A DNA stretch of 64,000 bases. Source: Burkholderiaceae bacterium. Lineage in GTDB: Bacteria > Pseudomonadota > Gammaproteobacteria > Burkholderiales > Burkholderiaceae_A. Positions 17,254 to 28,406 of this stretch are shown piece after piece. The notes below the pieces were generated by a model. The model ran no database searches. It was not told where the DNA came from and saw only the letters and a list, made by a program, of their open reading frames with translations. The first letter of the stretch is position 1; each line of letters begins with the position of its first letter. Where the stretch lies: NCBI GenBank assembly GCA_004214155.1, contig SGYQ01000008.1, positions 23,878-87,877 on the forward strand. The letters are read 5' to 3'. The translations under genes and the position numbers were made by a program.

Positions 17254-18548
17254 CTGAAGAAAATTCCGATAATGCCATTCCGTTTTTGTCTGATTTTGAT
17301 AAATCAGTTCCTCTTCATATTGCGCAGGAAAGTTTGAGCTATACCAAAAAAAATGCAAAAAAAACACGTGATATGGATTCTCCAAAATTGCATAAGGTTC
17401 TTGCCGATGGAGGAATGGGATCTAGACGAGAAATGGAGGAGCTTATACTATCAGGAAGAATATCAGTAAATGGAACGCCGGCTCATATTGGTCAGAGAAT
17501 TGCGCACAATGATCAGGTGAGAGTAAACGGGAGGCTGTTGAAAGTCAAAATTGACCCCCCGCTTATTAGGGTTCTTGCATATCATAAGCCTGTGGGAGAG
17601 ATCGTTTCAAGAGATGATCCGGAAAAGAGACCATCAGTTTTTAAAAATCTTCCAAAAATAAAAGGAGGTCGTTGGATTGCCGTTGGGCGGTTAGATATTA
17701 ATACAGAAGGGCTTATTCTTTTTTCCAATTCTGGAGATTTGGCTAACCGTCTTATGCACCCGAGGAACGAAATAGAAAGAGAATATGCTGTCCGATTGTA
17801 CGGAGAAATTTCGGATGAGAAAATTGAGAGACTTTTGGCGGGGATAGAGTTTGAAGAAGGGTTTGCAAAATTTAAAAAGCTGGAGCTTGTTGGAGGTGGC
17901 AACGCTAATGTTTGGGTTAGAGTCTTAATGGCAGAGGGAAAAAGAAGAGAAGTTAGAAGGTTATTTGAAGCGGTTGATATTACGGTGAGCAGGTTAATCC
18001 GAATTAGGTATGGAGTTGTCTCATTACCAGAAAATTTGAGGCGAGGTAGGTCAATAGAACTTACCTCAAAAGCCATTGAAGCATTATTAAAAACTGTTGG
18101 TATGAGGCAAGTAGGAGTTAAGAAAAATAATTCGTGGAGAAAAGGCAAACCATCAGACAATTCCAGATTACCCTTTGGGGCTTCTTTGTCGTCAAATGTT
18201 AGAGGCAAAAATTTAGGAGCAAAAAGAGCTCAGTTAAGATCAAAAGTTGGTCTAACTGATCAAAACACCATCGAAGGTACGAATTCATATACTGCGGCCC
18301 ATGAATTGGGAGATGAGGATTCTCAACCAAAAAGTTTGGATGCACATTTATCAAAGTTGGGCGGACCAATGCGTAAACCAAAAAGGGTTGGCAGGCGTCC
18401 AAATCCTTTACAAACCTCCTGGGGTCTGGCTACTAATTCTTCTGAGATTGCAACGGGCACGCTTAAAAATAAAAAATCCCGACCAGCAAGAAAGCCAAAA
18501 CGAGCAAACAAGAATGCTAGGAAGGTAAAGGATATGAAACAGGAATAA
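17250..18548 (+). CDS. rluB: 23S rRNA pseudouridine synthase RluB
   Basis: This 432-residue RsuA-family pseudouridine synthase has an S4 RNA-binding domain at about 44-100 and a catalytic domain with GRLDINTEGLIL (Asp149 catalytic). RluB modifies U2605 of 23S rRNA (E. coli numbering). The C-terminal 150 residues form a basic, low-complexity tail rich in Lys, Arg, Ser and Asn, likely disordered and RNA-binding, as in other RluB proteins. An N-terminal acidic extension of about 40 residues precedes the S4 domain. It is coupled to scpB and followed by a probable terminator. Confidence 0.93.
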   Translation: MTEENSDNAIPFLSDFDKSVPLHIAQESLSYTKKNAKKTRDMDSPKLHKVLADGGMGSRREMEELILSGRISVNGTPAHIGQRIAHNDQVRVNGRLLKVKIDPPLIRVLAYHKPVGEIVSRDDPEKRPSVFKNLPKIKGGRWIAVGRLDINTEGLILFSNSGDLANRLMHPRNEIEREYAVRLYGEISDEKIERLLAGIEFEEGFAKFKKLELVGGGNANVWVRVLMAEGKRREVRRLFEAVDITVSRLIRIRYGVVSLPENLRRGRSIELTSKAIEALLKTVGMRQVGVKKNNSWRKGKPSDNSRLPFGASLSSNVRGKNLGAKRAQLRSKVGLTDQNTIEGTNSYTAAHELGDEDSQPKSLDAHLSKLGGPMRKPKRVGRRPNPLQTSWGLATNSSEIATGTLKNKKSRPARKPKRANKNARKVKDMKQE

Positions 18549-18589
18549 CTATATCTTGCTGAAATTAAAAGCTTAAATTAAACTACTGT

Positions 18590-18618
18590 AAGGGGCTCTT
18601 TGCCCTTTTTTAATTTTT
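18590..18618 (+). terminator. Intrinsic terminator after rluB
   Basis: AAGGGGCTCTTTGCCCTT can fold as a hairpin with AAGGG pairing to CCCTT, and a run of Ts (TTTTAATTTTT) follows. It lies 41 bases after the rluB stop and just before the rimP ribosome-binding site. It should separate scpB-rluB from the rimP-nusA-infB operon, possibly with partial read-through. Confidence 0.65.
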
Positions 18619-18631
18619 GAGGGGGAAATCA

Positions 18632-19135
18632 TTGCTGTTGGATAGATGGGAAAATGTAGTCTCTGATATTGCTGTCGGGATGGGATATGAACTGATAGAT
18701 TTGGAGTTGGATGAGTCCGGGTTAGTGCGTATTTTTATTGATATTGTGGATAACACCCGTGATGTGAGTGTAAAAGACTGCGAACTGCTTACTCGCCAGT
18801 TACTATATCAATTACCAGTTGAAAATCTGGCTTTTGAAAGGCTAGAGGTATCCTCTCCAGGAATCGATAGAAAGCTAACCAAAGAATCACATTTTGAAAG
18901 GTTCATGGGCTCGCGTGTTCAAATTAGCTTCAAGGAGTCAATAGATAACATAAAGAATTTTGAGGGTATTTTAAGAAAAAATGAAGTCGGTGGAGATGGT
19001 GATGTTTTGGAAACAGGATATGCTCTAGAATTGTCAGACAGTAAACGCAATTCTACTCTTTCTTTCTCTTTAAGAGAATTATCATCAGCCCGTTTGGTGG
19101 GAGAAACTTTTTCAAAAGGTAGAAAACATGAGTAA
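18632..19135 (+). CDS. rimP: Ribosome maturation factor RimP
   Basis: The protein is about 167 residues from the preferred TTG at 18632, which lies 6 bases after GAGGGGG; a TTG at 18617 sits inside that region and is less likely. It shows [11 protein letters not shown], a [12 protein letters not shown] helix and the [12 protein letters not shown] signature of RimP. RimP helps 30S subunit maturation. It overlaps nusA by 8 bases, in the conserved rimP-nusA-infB order. Confidence 0.94.
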   Translation: MLLDRWENVVSDIAVGMGYELIDLELDESGLVRIFIDIVDNTRDVSVKDCELLTRQLLYQLPVENLAFERLEVSSPGIDRKLTKESHFERFMGSRVQISFKESIDNIKNFEGILRKNEVGGDGDVLETGYALELSDSKRNSTLSFSLRELSSARLVGETFSKGRKHE

Positions 19136-20651
19136 AGAAGTTTTAATTCTAGTAGATGCAATAGCTAGAGAGAAAAATGTTGAGAGGGAAATAGTTTTTG
19201 AATCTCTAGAAAGCGCACTTGCATCAGCTACGAAAAAAAGATTTCCACACGATTCGGATATTGTCGTAAGAATAGATAGATCAAATGGAGAGTATGATGC
19301 ATTTCGTCGATGGAAAGTTGTTGAAGATGACGAATTTATGAATGATGAATCAGAAATAACGTTAGTTGGGGCAAGAAAACAAATTGATGATATCGAAATA
19401 GGAGATTACATTGAAGAGGAACTCAAGGCCGAAAAATTTGGTCGGATAGGGGCTCAAGCGGCCAAACAAGTTATTACCCAAAAAATTCGGGAAGCTGAGC
19501 GAGAGCAGGTTCTAAATGATTTTTTAGAACGGGGAGAAGCTATAGTCTCTGGAACTGTTAAAAGAATGGACCGAGGTGATGTTATCATTGAAGCCGGAAA
19601 AATTGAAGCTCGGTTGCCTAAAGATCAAATTATTCCAAAAGAGAATCTTCGTCCAGGAGATAGGGTGAGGGCTTACATGTTAAAAGTTGACAGAGCTCAA
19701 AGGGGACAGCAAGTTATTCTCTCAAGAACATGCCCTGAAATAATCATGAAATTGTTTGAACTCGAGGTTCCAGAGATTGAGCAGGGCTTAATGACCATTA
19801 AATCAGCCTCTAGAGATCCCGGTGTTAGGGCTAAAATTGCAGTTCATACATCAGATGCTCGGATTGATCCAATTGGAACATGTGTTGGGGTCCGTGGTAG
19901 TCGGGTGCAAGCGGTCACTCACGAGCTATCTGGAGAACGGGTTGATATAGTTTTATGGTCGGAGGATCCAGCAGAGTTTGTAATTGGTGCGTTGGCTCCA
20001 GCCAACGTTAGCCAAATTGTTGTTGACGAAGAAGGAAAGTCAATGGATGTGGTGGTCGAAGAGAGTGAACTCGCAGTCGCGATTGGAAGAGGAGGACAGA
20101 ACGTAAGACTCGCATCTGAATTAACCGGTTGGCAGATCAACATACTTACAGCTGATGAATCTGAGAAAAAAACCGCGATTGAAAGAAAGGATATTTTAAA
20201 GCTCTTTATGGAGAAATTAGATGTTGATGAGGAGGTCGCGTCTGTTTTAGTTGATGAAGGATTTGCTAGCATAGATGAGATTGCTTATATTCCTGTCTCT
20301 GAGATGCTAGCTATAGAGGCTTTTGACGAAGATACGGTTAACGAACTTAGAACGAGAGCTAGAAACTTTTTACTAACGCAGGCTTTGGTTGCTGAAGAGA
20401 AATTACAATCGACTGATACTGATCTTTTTGAGGTTACCGGCATGTCTAATGAATTAGCGGCCAAATTGGTAGATTGTAAGATCTTAACTAGAGATGATTT
20501 GGCTGAATTATCAGTCGACGAGTTAGCGGAACTTATTGAGATTGACAGAGATGAGGGTAGTAATTTGATTATGGAAGCTAGAGCGCACTGGTTTGACTCT
20601 GAAGGCGATAATTTAAATTCTAGTAGTGAGGAGGATTCTAGTGTCAGTTAA
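19128..20651 (+). CDS. nusA: Transcription termination/antitermination factor NusA
   Basis: This 507-residue full-length NusA has an N-terminal RNA polymerase-binding domain (1-125), an S1 domain (about 135-200), KH domains with [18 protein letters not shown] and [12 protein letters not shown], and two C-terminal helix-hairpin acidic repeats (about 360-507), which are typical of proteobacterial NusA. It regulates pausing, termination and rRNA antitermination. It overlaps rimP by 8 bases and infB by 11. Confidence 0.97.
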   Translation: MSKEVLILVDAIAREKNVEREIVFESLESALASATKKRFPHDSDIVVRIDRSNGEYDAFRRWKVVEDDEFMNDESEITLVGARKQIDDIEIGDYIEEELKAEKFGRIGAQAAKQVITQKIREAEREQVLNDFLERGEAIVSGTVKRMDRGDVIIEAGKIEARLPKDQIIPKENLRPGDRVRAYMLKVDRAQRGQQVILSRTCPEIIMKLFELEVPEIEQGLMTIKSASRDPGVRAKIAVHTSDARIDPIGTCVGVRGSRVQAVTHELSGERVDIVLWSEDPAEFVIGALAPANVSQIVVDEEGKSMDVVVEESELAVAIGRGGQNVRLASELTGWQINILTADESEKKTAIERKDILKLFMEKLDVDEEVASVLVDEGFASIDEIAYIPVSEMLAIEAFDEDTVNELRTRARNFLLTQALVAEEKLQSTDTDLFEVTGMSNELAAKLVDCKILTRDDLAELSVDELAELIEIDRDEGSNLIMEARAHWFDSEGDNLNSSSEEDSSVS

Positions 20652-23316
20652 TACTAGCGTTAAGGACTTTGCTGCGGAGTTAAAAGTGCCTGTCGATACA
20701 TTGCTTGATCAGCTAAACCTCGCAGGAGTACCAAAAAAGTCAGGGTTAGACGTTATTTCTGAAGAAGATAAGGAAAAACTACTCCAAACCCTCCGAAATG
20801 CCCATTCGCAAACGGCAGAGCCGGCGAGAAGAAAAAAAATAACTTTGACGAAAAGGACAACATCAGAGATCAAACAGGCGGATCCTTCGGGTAAATCGAG
20901 AACTATCCAAGTTGAGGTAAGAAAGAAAAGAGTTTTCGTTAAAAAGAAATCCTACGATGATAATCCAATTGAGGTAAACACTGATTCCCCACAGGAGAGT
21001 GACTTACAGAGCGATTTTGAAAAGAGAAAGTTTATAGGAAATAATGAAATTAATCTTCAGGAAGCAACCAATGAGGGTGAAGAGCTTGCAATTCCGACGG
21101 AGAAAACTTCTTCCCCCGGTACTTTGAAGGAAAGTTGTTCAGCCAATACCAAAAATAAAATAGACCAGGGAGAAGAGGCAGGAAGATCTAATGTCGATTC
21201 AGAGGTGGCCGAGATAAATGCGTTCATGACTTCTGAAAAAAGTAGTGATGAAAAACTTAAAAAAGTTGAAAAAGAAAGCGTCAATAAGCCACAAGCTAGC
21301 AAGGACACTACTACTTTAAAAGTTACTCTTCCTTCTGATCGTGAGAAACCGGGTTTGAAAGCAAAGAAAACAGAGAAGTCTGTCAAAGCTAGCAAATTAT
21401 CCTCAACGTGGAAAGAAGAACAAAGGCAAAAAAGGATCATTAAGACTCGAGGAGACGTGACTGGTGGCACAGGTGGTTGGCGTCCTCATAAGGTAAAGTC
21501 TAAGGCTACAAATAATGCTCAAAAGCAAGATGAAGCAGAGAATGTTGTTGAATTTGTTGTACGAGAGGTAAATGTCCCTGAAACTATCACGGTTGCAGAA
21601 TTAGCGCACAAAATGGCTTTCAAGGGAAGCGAAGTGATCAAGGTTTTAATGACTATGGGGCAAATGGTAACTATTAACCAGGTATTAGATCAGGAAACAG
21701 CGATGATTGTGGTTGAGGAGATGGGTCACAAAGCTTTTGCAGCTAAACTCGATGACCCTGAGTTATTTCTCGAAGAAAGCGAACTTCATTCTACAAAAGA
21801 TGTTGAATTACTACCGAGGCCTCCTGTTGTGACAATAATGGGCCACGTCGATCATGGAAAAACCTCGCTGTTGGATTTAATTAGAACAACAAAGGTTGTT
21901 GATAGTGAGGCTGGCGGTATTACCCAGCATATTGGCGCATACCATGTGGTTAGCGATAAAGGCACTGTTACTTTTCTGGACACACCAGGCCACGAAGCTT
22001 TCACGGCGATGAGGGCCAGAGGGGCGAATGCCACAGATATTGTTATTTTGGTTGTTGCTGCCGATGATGGAGTTATGCCGCAAACGAAGGAGGCGATAGC
22101 CCATGCTAGGGCTGCCGGGGTACCAATAATTGTTGCGGTTAATAAAATTGATAAACCCGAGGCAAACATAGAGCGAGTCAAAAGCGAACTCATTTCTGAA
22201 GAGGTTGTGCCCGAGGATTTTGGTGGAGACTCTCCTTTTGTACCCGTTTCTGCTAAAACAGGAGAGGGTTTGGACGAACTGCTAGAAAATATTTTGCTTC
22301 AGGCTGAGATTTTGGAGTTAAAAGCCCCCGTAGCATCTATGGCTAAGGGTTTGATCGTTGAGGCAAGTATCGATAAAGGTAGAGGTCCCGTAGCGACTGT
22401 TTTAGTGCAATCAGGGACGCTCAACAAGGGCGATGTTGTATTAGCTGGCGCCTCCTTTGGCAGGATACGAGCATTGTTGGATGAAAACAACAGACAAATA
22501 CAGTCAGCAGGTCCTTCAATACCAGCAGAAATCCTCGGTTTGACAGATGTTCCCCAATCGGGAGATGAACTTTTGGTACTGGGTAATGAAAAAAAAGCGA
22601 GAGAGATTGCTCTTTTCAGACAGGGAAAATTTCGCGACGTTCGACTTGCAAAACAGCAGGCAGCAAAATTGGAGAATGTTTTTGAAAACATGGGTGGAGA
22701 AAACAAAGATCTTCCGCTTATTGTTAAAGCAGACGTTCACGGTTCACAGGAGGCAGTATCGCTATCATTACAGAAACTATCCAATCAAGAAATCAAGATT
22801 AGAATGGTGCATTCCGCAGTAGGACCTGTAACGGAATCCGATGTTAATTTAGCGATAGCATCGAGGGCAGTTATCATTGGATTCAATGTTAGAGCTGATG
22901 CAGCTTCTAAGCGCTTAGCTGATTTAAATGAAATAGATATACGGTATTACAATGTGATATACGATGCCGTCAAGGATGTCAAGGATGCTCTTCAAGGTAT
23001 GCTAGCTCCGGAGATTAAGGAAGAGGTGACTGGTTTAGTCGAAATAAGACAGGTATTTAAGGTATCGAAATTAGGAAAAATTGCTGGATGTATGGTTTTA
23101 GAAGGTATTGTAAAGAAAAGTGCGTCCGTAAGACTATTACGAGAGAACGTGGTTATATGGACGGGGGAATTGGAGTCTTTAAAGCGTTTTAAGGATGATA
23201 TAAAAGAAGTAAAAGAGGGTTATGAATGTGGCCTGACTTTGCGTGGTTATAATGATATTAAGGAAGGCGATCAGTTAGAAGTTTTTGAGGTGAGGGAAAT
23301 TGCAAGAGCCCTTTAA
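20641..23316 (+). CDS. infB: Translation initiation factor IF-2
   Basis: The 891-residue IF-2 has an IF2_N domain at 1-50, a charged linker (about 60-290), a second IF2_N-type segment, and then the GTPase domain: GHVDHGKTS at about 401, DTPGHE at about 447 and NKID at about 501. The C-terminal initiator-tRNA-binding domains follow. It is chosen to start at GTG 20641, with AGGAGG 6 bases upstream; an in-frame GTG at 20626 overlaps that Shine-Dalgarno sequence. It overlaps nusA by 11 bases and rbfA by 17. Confidence 0.97.
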   Translation: MSVNTSVKDFAAELKVPVDTLLDQLNLAGVPKKSGLDVISEEDKEKLLQTLRNAHSQTAEPARRKKITLTKRTTSEIKQADPSGKSRTIQVEVRKKRVFVKKKSYDDNPIEVNTDSPQESDLQSDFEKRKFIGNNEINLQEATNEGEELAIPTEKTSSPGTLKESCSANTKNKIDQGEEAGRSNVDSEVAEINAFMTSEKSSDEKLKKVEKESVNKPQASKDTTTLKVTLPSDREKPGLKAKKTEKSVKASKLSSTWKEEQRQKRIIKTRGDVTGGTGGWRPHKVKSKATNNAQKQDEAENVVEFVVREVNVPETITVAELAHKMAFKGSEVIKVLMTMGQMVTINQVLDQETAMIVVEEMGHKAFAAKLDDPELFLEESELHSTKDVELLPRPPVVTIMGHVDHGKTSLLDLIRTTKVVDSEAGGITQHIGAYHVVSDKGTVTFLDTPGHEAFTAMRARGANATDIVILVVAADDGVMPQTKEAIAHARAAGVPIIVAVNKIDKPEANIERVKSELISEEVVPEDFGGDSPFVPVSAKTGEGLDELLENILLQAEILELKAPVASMAKGLIVEASIDKGRGPVATVLVQSGTLNKGDVVLAGASFGRIRALLDENNRQIQSAGPSIPAEILGLTDVPQSGDELLVLGNEKKAREIALFRQGKFRDVRLAKQQAAKLENVFENMGGENKDLPLIVKADVHGSQEAVSLSLQKLSNQEIKIRMVHSAVGPVTESDVNLAIASRAVIIGFNVRADAASKRLADLNEIDIRYYNVIYDAVKDVKDALQGMLAPEIKEEVTGLVEIRQVFKVSKLGKIAGCMVLEGIVKKSASVRLLRENVVIWTGELESLKRFKDDIKEVKEGYECGLTLRGYNDIKEGDQLEVFEVREIARAL

Positions 23317-23668
23317 TAAAATTAATTCACAATCAAAAAGGGGATTTAAAATCGCGGACCATATTCGCAAGACTGTTTCTGAAATTGTGAGAGCAAAAGT
23401 TAGGGATCCTCGTGTTAAGACAGTGACGATTACTGATGTTGAGATTACTTACGACATTACAATTGCCAAAGTATTTTATAGTGTTTATCCGTGGTCCGAA
23501 AATAATTTAAAAGATGCACATGTTGGATTACGTTCGGCGAAAAAATTTATAAGAATGCAGTTAGGAAAAGAGCTTACATGTTACAGAATACCGGAACTTA
23601 CTTTTAAATTAGATACCTCGTTAGATCATGGTGATAGGATTAATGAATTGCTTACTAGAGTTAGTTAG
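23300..23668 (+). CDS. rbfA: Ribosome-binding factor A
   Basis: The 122-residue protein has a KH-like fold. [20 protein letters not shown] and [18 protein letters not shown] are RbfA signatures. RbfA binds the 30S subunit late in maturation near helix 1 of 16S rRNA. The start is TTG 23300 inside the infB end, after GAGGG, so it is coupled to infB. truB follows after 32 bases. Confidence 0.95.
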   Translation: MQEPFNKINSQSKRGFKIADHIRKTVSEIVRAKVRDPRVKTVTITDVEITYDITIAKVFYSVYPWSENNLKDAHVGLRSAKKFIRMQLGKELTCYRIPELTFKLDTSLDHGDRINELLTRVS

Positions 23669-23700
23669 TAAAAGCAACAATATACTTTTTTTTTAAAGAG

Positions 23701-24614
23701 ATGAGTCTAAACGGTATTATCTTTATAAACAAGAAAACGGGCATTTCTTCTGCAGGAGTGGTTAGGGAGGTAAAGCGAATAGTCAAGTCTAAAGTGGGGC
23801 ACGGGGGAACCCTAGATCCATTGGCTACCGGAATGTTACCGATATTAATTGGGGAGGGTACTAAGTTCGGCTCTATATCTTTGCATGAAAATAAAACATA
23901 CAAAGCTGAAATTTTATTAGGTATTTCTACTGAAACTGGTGATAGAGAGGGATCTGTAGTAAAAAAAAAAATGTCGAGTGCGGTAAGCTGGAAGTCTTAG
24001 AAGTTTTAACTAAACTCTCGGGAAAAAATTTACAGACGGTGCCACTATACTCAGCGGTTAAAGTAGGAGGTATCCCAATGTACAAGTTAGCTCGTAAGGG
24101 GAATTCTGTTGACCAGATAAAGAGAACCGTAGAAATATTTGACCTTAAGATACTGTCATTGGCAATACCTTACTTAACTTTAATGGTTTCGTGTTCTAAA
24201 GGAACTTACATTAGAGCTTTGGCTGAAGATATTGGTAACATGTTAGGGTGTGGTGCTCATATCACCAATCTAGAGCGTACTTCTGTTGGGGAATTCTCTT
24301 TAAAGGATGCTTGCACTCTAGAACAAATGTCGCAAGATTTAAAAACTTTTGGGATGAAAATTTTAGAAAAAAGGTATATTAGACCTGTTGATTTATTTTT
24401 GAAAGACTTTGAAAGCGTCTTATTGTCTGACTATGAGCTTGATAAAGTTATCACTGGTGTGCCAATTGAAGCTCCTAAGGATTTGTCGAGTTTCTCGAAC
24501 AATGTCTTGGTGAGGTTATATGATAAGCAAAAAAAATTTGTAGGGTTAGGCGAAACAAAAGGGAACAAAGTGTTCCCTAAGAGATTAATCAATACAAAAA
24601 ATATAAGAGAATAA
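23701..24614 (+). CDS. truB: tRNA pseudouridine-55 synthase, frame interrupted in a poly-A run
   Basis: Residues 1-90 read as a normal TruB start, with GHGGTLDPLATGML carrying the catalytic Asp. In frame the sequence then hits 11 As (23961-23971) and ends at a stop at 23998-24000. A -1 shift at the run restores a continuous frame to 24614: NVECGKLEVLEVLTKLSG, then PLYSAVKVGG, GTYIRALAEDIG and a C-terminal PUA-like part. Both halves are well conserved with no other lesion. Causes could be a base-call error (12 As would be in frame), polymerase slippage that makes some full-length protein, or a recent mutation. It lies between rbfA and typA. Confidence 0.9.
23961..23971 (+). repeat. 11-base poly-A run at the truB frame break
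   Basis: Eleven consecutive As lie exactly where the truB frame must shift by -1 to stay open. One more A, or two fewer, would give an intact gene. Runs of this length are prone both to sequencing indels and to RNA polymerase slippage in AT-rich genomes. Confidence 0.9.
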
Positions 24615-24620
24615 AAAAAA

Positions 24621-26441
24621 ATGGAGAAAAGAAACATTGCAATCATTGCTCACGTGGACCACGGAAAAACTACTCTTGTTGATCAGCTCTTGAAGCAATC
24701 TGGTGTATTTAGAGATAACGAAACTATTTGTGAAAGGGTAATGGATTCTAATGACCTAGAAAGAGAAAGAGGAATTACGATTGTTTCAAAAAATTGTTCG
24801 ATAGTTTTTGATTCGGTTCACATCAATATAGTTGATACTCCAGGCCACGCTGATTTCGGTGGGGAGGTAGAACGGATTTTATCAATGGTAGATGGTGTTT
24901 TATTATTAGTTGATGCGGTAGAGGGGCCCATGCCACAAACACGTTTTGTGACGAACAAGGCACTTCAGATTGGCTTAAAGCCAATAGTTGTTATAAACAA
25001 GATCGATAAAATTGGAGCACGACCTGATTGGGTTATAGATGAAACATTTGAACTCTTTGCCAATTTGGGGGCAAATGATCAGCAATTAGACTTTCCTGTT
25101 ATCTATGCATCGGCAATTAAAGGTTTTGCAACGGTGAATCCACTTGTGCAGCAAAATGATATGAAAGAGTTATTGAGTATTATTGTTACAGAAACACCTG
25201 AGCCTAGTGGAGACGTTTCAGGACCTTTCAGGATGCAGATTTCTGCAGTAGATTATTCCCCTTATCTAGGAAAGATTGGTATTGGCAAAATCTCGAGAGG
25301 TGTATTATCCTTGCGAGATAATTTAGTTTCTCTTGAGGGAGAGGATGGTCCTCGTGAACAATTAACAGTTAGCTCGATTCAGATATTTAAGGGGATTGAT
25401 AGAGTAAATGTTGACAGAGCTGAGGCAGGACAAATTGTCATAATTAACGGTATCGAGGATATCAAAATCGGTTCAACTTTATGCGACTCTAATAGTCCCG
25501 AACCATTCCCAATCTTACAAGTGGATGAACCCACGTTAGGTGTAAATTTTTTCGTTAACTCTTCTCCGTTTGCAGGAAGAGAAGGAAAATTTGTCACTGG
25601 TAGACAGATAAGAGAGAGGTTGAAGAAAGAACTTATAACCAATCTCGCATTGAAGGTTAATTTTAACGATGACCAGGAAATTTTCGAAGTTTTTGGAAGA
25701 GGTGAGTTGCACTTAACTATATTGATAGAAAATTTGAGAAGAGAAGGATTTGAACTTTCCGTATCAAAGCCAAAAGTAGTGTATAAAACCGACTCAGATG
25801 GAAAAAGATTGGAACCATACGAAACCTTAATTATGGAGGTTGAAACAGAATTTCAAGGAATAGTTATGAAAATCCTCGGAGAGAGGGGGGCAAAATTATG
25901 TAGTATGGAAAATATTAACGAAGAAAGAGTGCGGTTAGAATATTTTGTCAGCACGAAAGCACTTATTGGATTTCACGGTGTATTTACCTCCATTACGAAG
26001 GGCACGGGTATTTTCTCGCATAGCTTTGCAAAGTATGATCCGGTATCTTCAACATCAAGTCAACGAAAGAATGGCGCGCTGGTCTCTCAAGAGAATGGTA
26101 CTATTAACGCTTATGCTTTATGGAAAATACAGGAGAGAGGTAGGTTGTTTGTAAGTCCGGGAGTAGAAGTATATGAAGGAATGATTATTGGGGTCCATGC
26201 AAGGTCAAATGATCTTGTTGTTAATCCTATTAAGGGAAAGAAATTAACTAATATTAGAGCGTCTGGCAAAGACGAACATATCGAACTTAAAAACATGATG
26301 GAGCTTAACTTAGAAAAGGGATTGGCCATACTCGGTGATGATGAACTTCTCGAGATAACACCCAAAGCTCTTAGAATCAGAAAAGTATGCTTAACTGAAG
26401 GGGAAAGGAGAAGAAATAGTAGGGAGGTAACGGCTAACTAA
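24621..26441 (+). CDS. typA: Translational GTPase TypA/BipA
   Basis: The 606-residue GTPase has [11 protein letters not shown] near residue 10, [19 protein letters not shown] and NKIDK, followed by EF-G-like domains and the TypA-specific C-terminus. TypA binds ribosomes and helps 50S assembly and stress or cold growth. It follows truB after a 6-base gap, the order usual in Betaproteobacteria. Its TAA stop directly abuts the stop of pmbA on the other strand, leaving no room for an ordinary terminator. Confidence 0.97.
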   Translation: MEKRNIAIIAHVDHGKTTLVDQLLKQSGVFRDNETICERVMDSNDLERERGITIVSKNCSIVFDSVHINIVDTPGHADFGGEVERILSMVDGVLLLVDAVEGPMPQTRFVTNKALQIGLKPIVVINKIDKIGARPDWVIDETFELFANLGANDQQLDFPVIYASAIKGFATVNPLVQQNDMKELLSIIVTETPEPSGDVSGPFRMQISAVDYSPYLGKIGIGKISRGVLSLRDNLVSLEGEDGPREQLTVSSIQIFKGIDRVNVDRAEAGQIVIINGIEDIKIGSTLCDSNSPEPFPILQVDEPTLGVNFFVNSSPFAGREGKFVTGRQIRERLKKELITNLALKVNFNDDQEIFEVFGRGELHLTILIENLRREGFELSVSKPKVVYKTDSDGKRLEPYETLIMEVETEFQGIVMKILGERGAKLCSMENINEERVRLEYFVSTKALIGFHGVFTSITKGTGIFSHSFAKYDPVSSTSSQRKNGALVSQENGTINAYALWKIQERGRLFVSPGVEVYEGMIIGVHARSNDLVVNPIKGKKLTNIRASGKDEHIELKNMMELNLEKGLAILGDDELLEITPKALRIRKVCLTEGERRRNSREVTAN

Positions 26442-27806
26442 CTAGCTTCCACCAATAGTCATCGTCTCGATTAACACTGACCCGGTAGTTTTCGCACCCC
26501 TACGATATTCATCGGTACCTATTGACACTATACTTTGAAACATTTCTTTTAGATTACCTGCTATCGTTATTTCATAAACCGGAAATGAAATTTGCCCATC
26601 TTGTATCCAAAAACCTGAAACGCCCCTGGAATAATCACCCGTGATTATGTTAACCCCCTGACCCATTAGCTCTGTAACAAAAAGTCCGTTGCCCATAAGT
26701 TTGAACATTTTGCTTAAATTATTTTCGGCATTACTGTTATTGTCAAACATCCTTAAATTATGTGAGCCACCGGCATTGCCAGTAGTATGCATATTCAAAC
26801 GCTTTGCGCTGTAACTCGATAAAAAGTAGCCTTTTATAACTCCATTCTCGACTACTAGCCTGGGGCGTACTTTGACACCCTCATCATCGAATGGAGCTGA
26901 ACCCATTTCTCCAATCAAAAACGGATTTTCTTCAATGCAAATAGATTCAGGAAAAATCCTGGTATCAAGACTTTTATCGAGAAAAGTTAAATTCTTGTAA
27001 AGAGAGGCACCACTAATCGCTTGCACGAATGATCCTAATAAACTTGCAGCTATTGGAGCATCAAAAAGTACAGGTGATTTACGAGTAGAAATCCTTCTAG
27101 AACCGAGTCGAGACAGAGCTCGTTGAGCAGCATAGCTACCTATATCCTCAGGGGTCGCCAAATTTTTAAAATTTCTGTCTGATGAGTACCAGTAGTCCCT
27201 TTCCATTTCCCCATTCCTGGTGGCAATTGGAGCAACCGAAACAGTGTGTCGGCTCTGTTTATATCCACCTTCAAATCCTAAAGAGTTTACAGAAAAAAAA
27301 TTACTGTGATGAACCGTAACAGCTGCACCCTCAGAGTTTTTAATATGTTTGTCAGCCTCCAAAGCGCTTGCTTCACACCGCAGAGCTATATCAACCGCAT
27401 CCTTGATACCAATATTCCATGGAAAATAGAGCTCGAGATCATTACGTGGTTGAAACTCAAGATCTTCTTTATTTGGTAAACCCGAAAATTTATCCGGTTT
27501 AGTAAACTTTGCAATGTCTCTGGCTTTTAAAACGGTCTGTTGAAGTGCGTCCGATTCAAAATTTGACGTTTCAGCAAATCCTTTTCTGCCAGAATTATAA
27601 ATTGTAATACTTGCTGATTTTTCTCTATTACTTTCGCTTGTTTCAAGCTGTCCAAGCCGAACTTGAGTCGAAAGGCCGTAGTCTTCTGTTACATCAACAC
27701 TTGCTTGAACAGCCCCCGCTACGTGAGCAAGATCAAGCATTTTTTGTGCTATCATCTTCAGCTCTGAGGAGGAATAAATGAATTGTGAATTGTTGTTTAG
27801 TCCCAT
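26442..27806 (-). CDS. pmbA: PmbA/TldE family metalloprotease subunit
   Basis: The 454-residue TldD/PmbA-family protein shows RISTRKSPVLFDAPIA, a GAGGSHNLR-like glycine motif near the middle and GDYSRGVSGFWIQDG near the C-terminus. With TldD it forms a protease that processes modified peptides such as microcin B17 and degrades CcdA. It lacks the HExxxH zinc motif of TldD, as expected for the PmbA partner. It converges with typA with no gap and diverges from mogA with a 12-base gap. Confidence 0.94.
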   Translation of the reverse strand: MGLNNNSQFIYSSSELKMIAQKMLDLAHVAGAVQASVDVTEDYGLSTQVRLGQLETSESNREKSASITIYNSGRKGFAETSNFESDALQQTVLKARDIAKFTKPDKFSGLPNKEDLEFQPRNDLELYFPWNIGIKDAVDIALRCEASALEADKHIKNSEGAAVTVHHSNFFSVNSLGFEGGYKQSRHTVSVAPIATRNGEMERDYWYSSDRNFKNLATPEDIGSYAAQRALSRLGSRRISTRKSPVLFDAPIAASLLGSFVQAISGASLYKNLTFLDKSLDTRIFPESICIEENPFLIGEMGSAPFDDEGVKVRPRLVVENGVIKGYFLSSYSAKRLNMHTTGNAGGSHNLRMFDNNSNAENNLSKMFKLMGNGLFVTELMGQGVNIITGDYSRGVSGFWIQDGQISFPVYEITIAGNLKEMFQSIVSIGTDEYRRGAKTTGSVLIETMTIGGS

Positions 27807-27818
27807 AGGTAAATTATA

Positions 27819-28406
27819 ATGGTGAAAGTGGGTAATTTGTCAGAATTAAATGTTGGTCTTGTGTCAATAAGCGATCGTGCTAGTAGTAATGTTTATGAAG
27901 ATTTGGGAATTCCTTGCCTTAAGAGTTGGCTGGAAAGAGCTGTTATAAGCCCATTTAGAACCGCAGAAAGTCTTATCCCTGATGACAAGAGTTTGATAAA
28001 AGATACCTTGGTTCGGTTGGTTGATGAGGAAAAATGCGATTTGGTTCTCACTACTGGCGGTACTGGACCAGCTCCACGGGATGTTACTCCAGATGCTACG
28101 CTAGAAATTGGTGAAAAACTTTTACCGGGCTTCGGGGAACAAATGAGACAAATATCATTAAACTTTGTACCAACTGCAATTCTATCTCGCCAGGTCGCAG
28201 TCGTTAGAAAATCCTCTTTGATAATTAATTTACCGGGCCAGCCTAGGGCTATCCAGGAGACTCTCGAGGGAGTCAGAGATAAAGCTGGTGAAATAAAGGT
28301 TCCTGGTATTTTTGCGGCAGTACCGTATGGTATTGAACTTATCGGGGGACCCGTTATTATTACTGAGGAAAATGTTTGCAAGTCATTCAGACCTAAAAAT
28401 AAATGA
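27819..28406 (+). CDS. mogA: Molybdopterin adenylyltransferase
   Basis: The 195-residue protein begins NVGLVSISDRASSNVYEDLG and contains LTTGGTGPAPRDVTPDAT and LIINLPGQPRAI, which are MogA signatures. MogA activates molybdopterin with ATP before MoeA inserts molybdate. It is a lone plus-strand gene between pmbA and spoT; its TGA abuts the spoT stop. The MoeA, MoaD and MoaE partners lie at 53209-55168. Confidence 0.94.
   Translation: MVKVGNLSELNVGLVSISDRASSNVYEDLGIPCLKSWLERAVISPFRTAESLIPDDKSLIKDTLVRLVDEEKCDLVLTTGGTGPAPRDVTPDATLEIGEKLLPGFGEQMRQISLNFVPTAILSRQVAVVRKSSLIINLPGQPRAIQETLEGVRDKAGEIKVPGIFAAVPYGIELIGGPVIITEENVCKSFRPKNK

Noticed and set aside
17582..18208. Long minus-strand frame inside rluB
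   Set aside because: The serine-, leucine- and proline-rich product is typical of an antisense shadow; rluB on the plus strand has clear motifs.
20626..20640. Upstream GTG start for infB
   Set aside because: It overlaps the AGGAGG site that serves GTG 20641.
21057..22706. Several minus-strand frames inside infB
   Set aside because: They are shadows of a well-supported IF-2 gene with all GTPase motifs.
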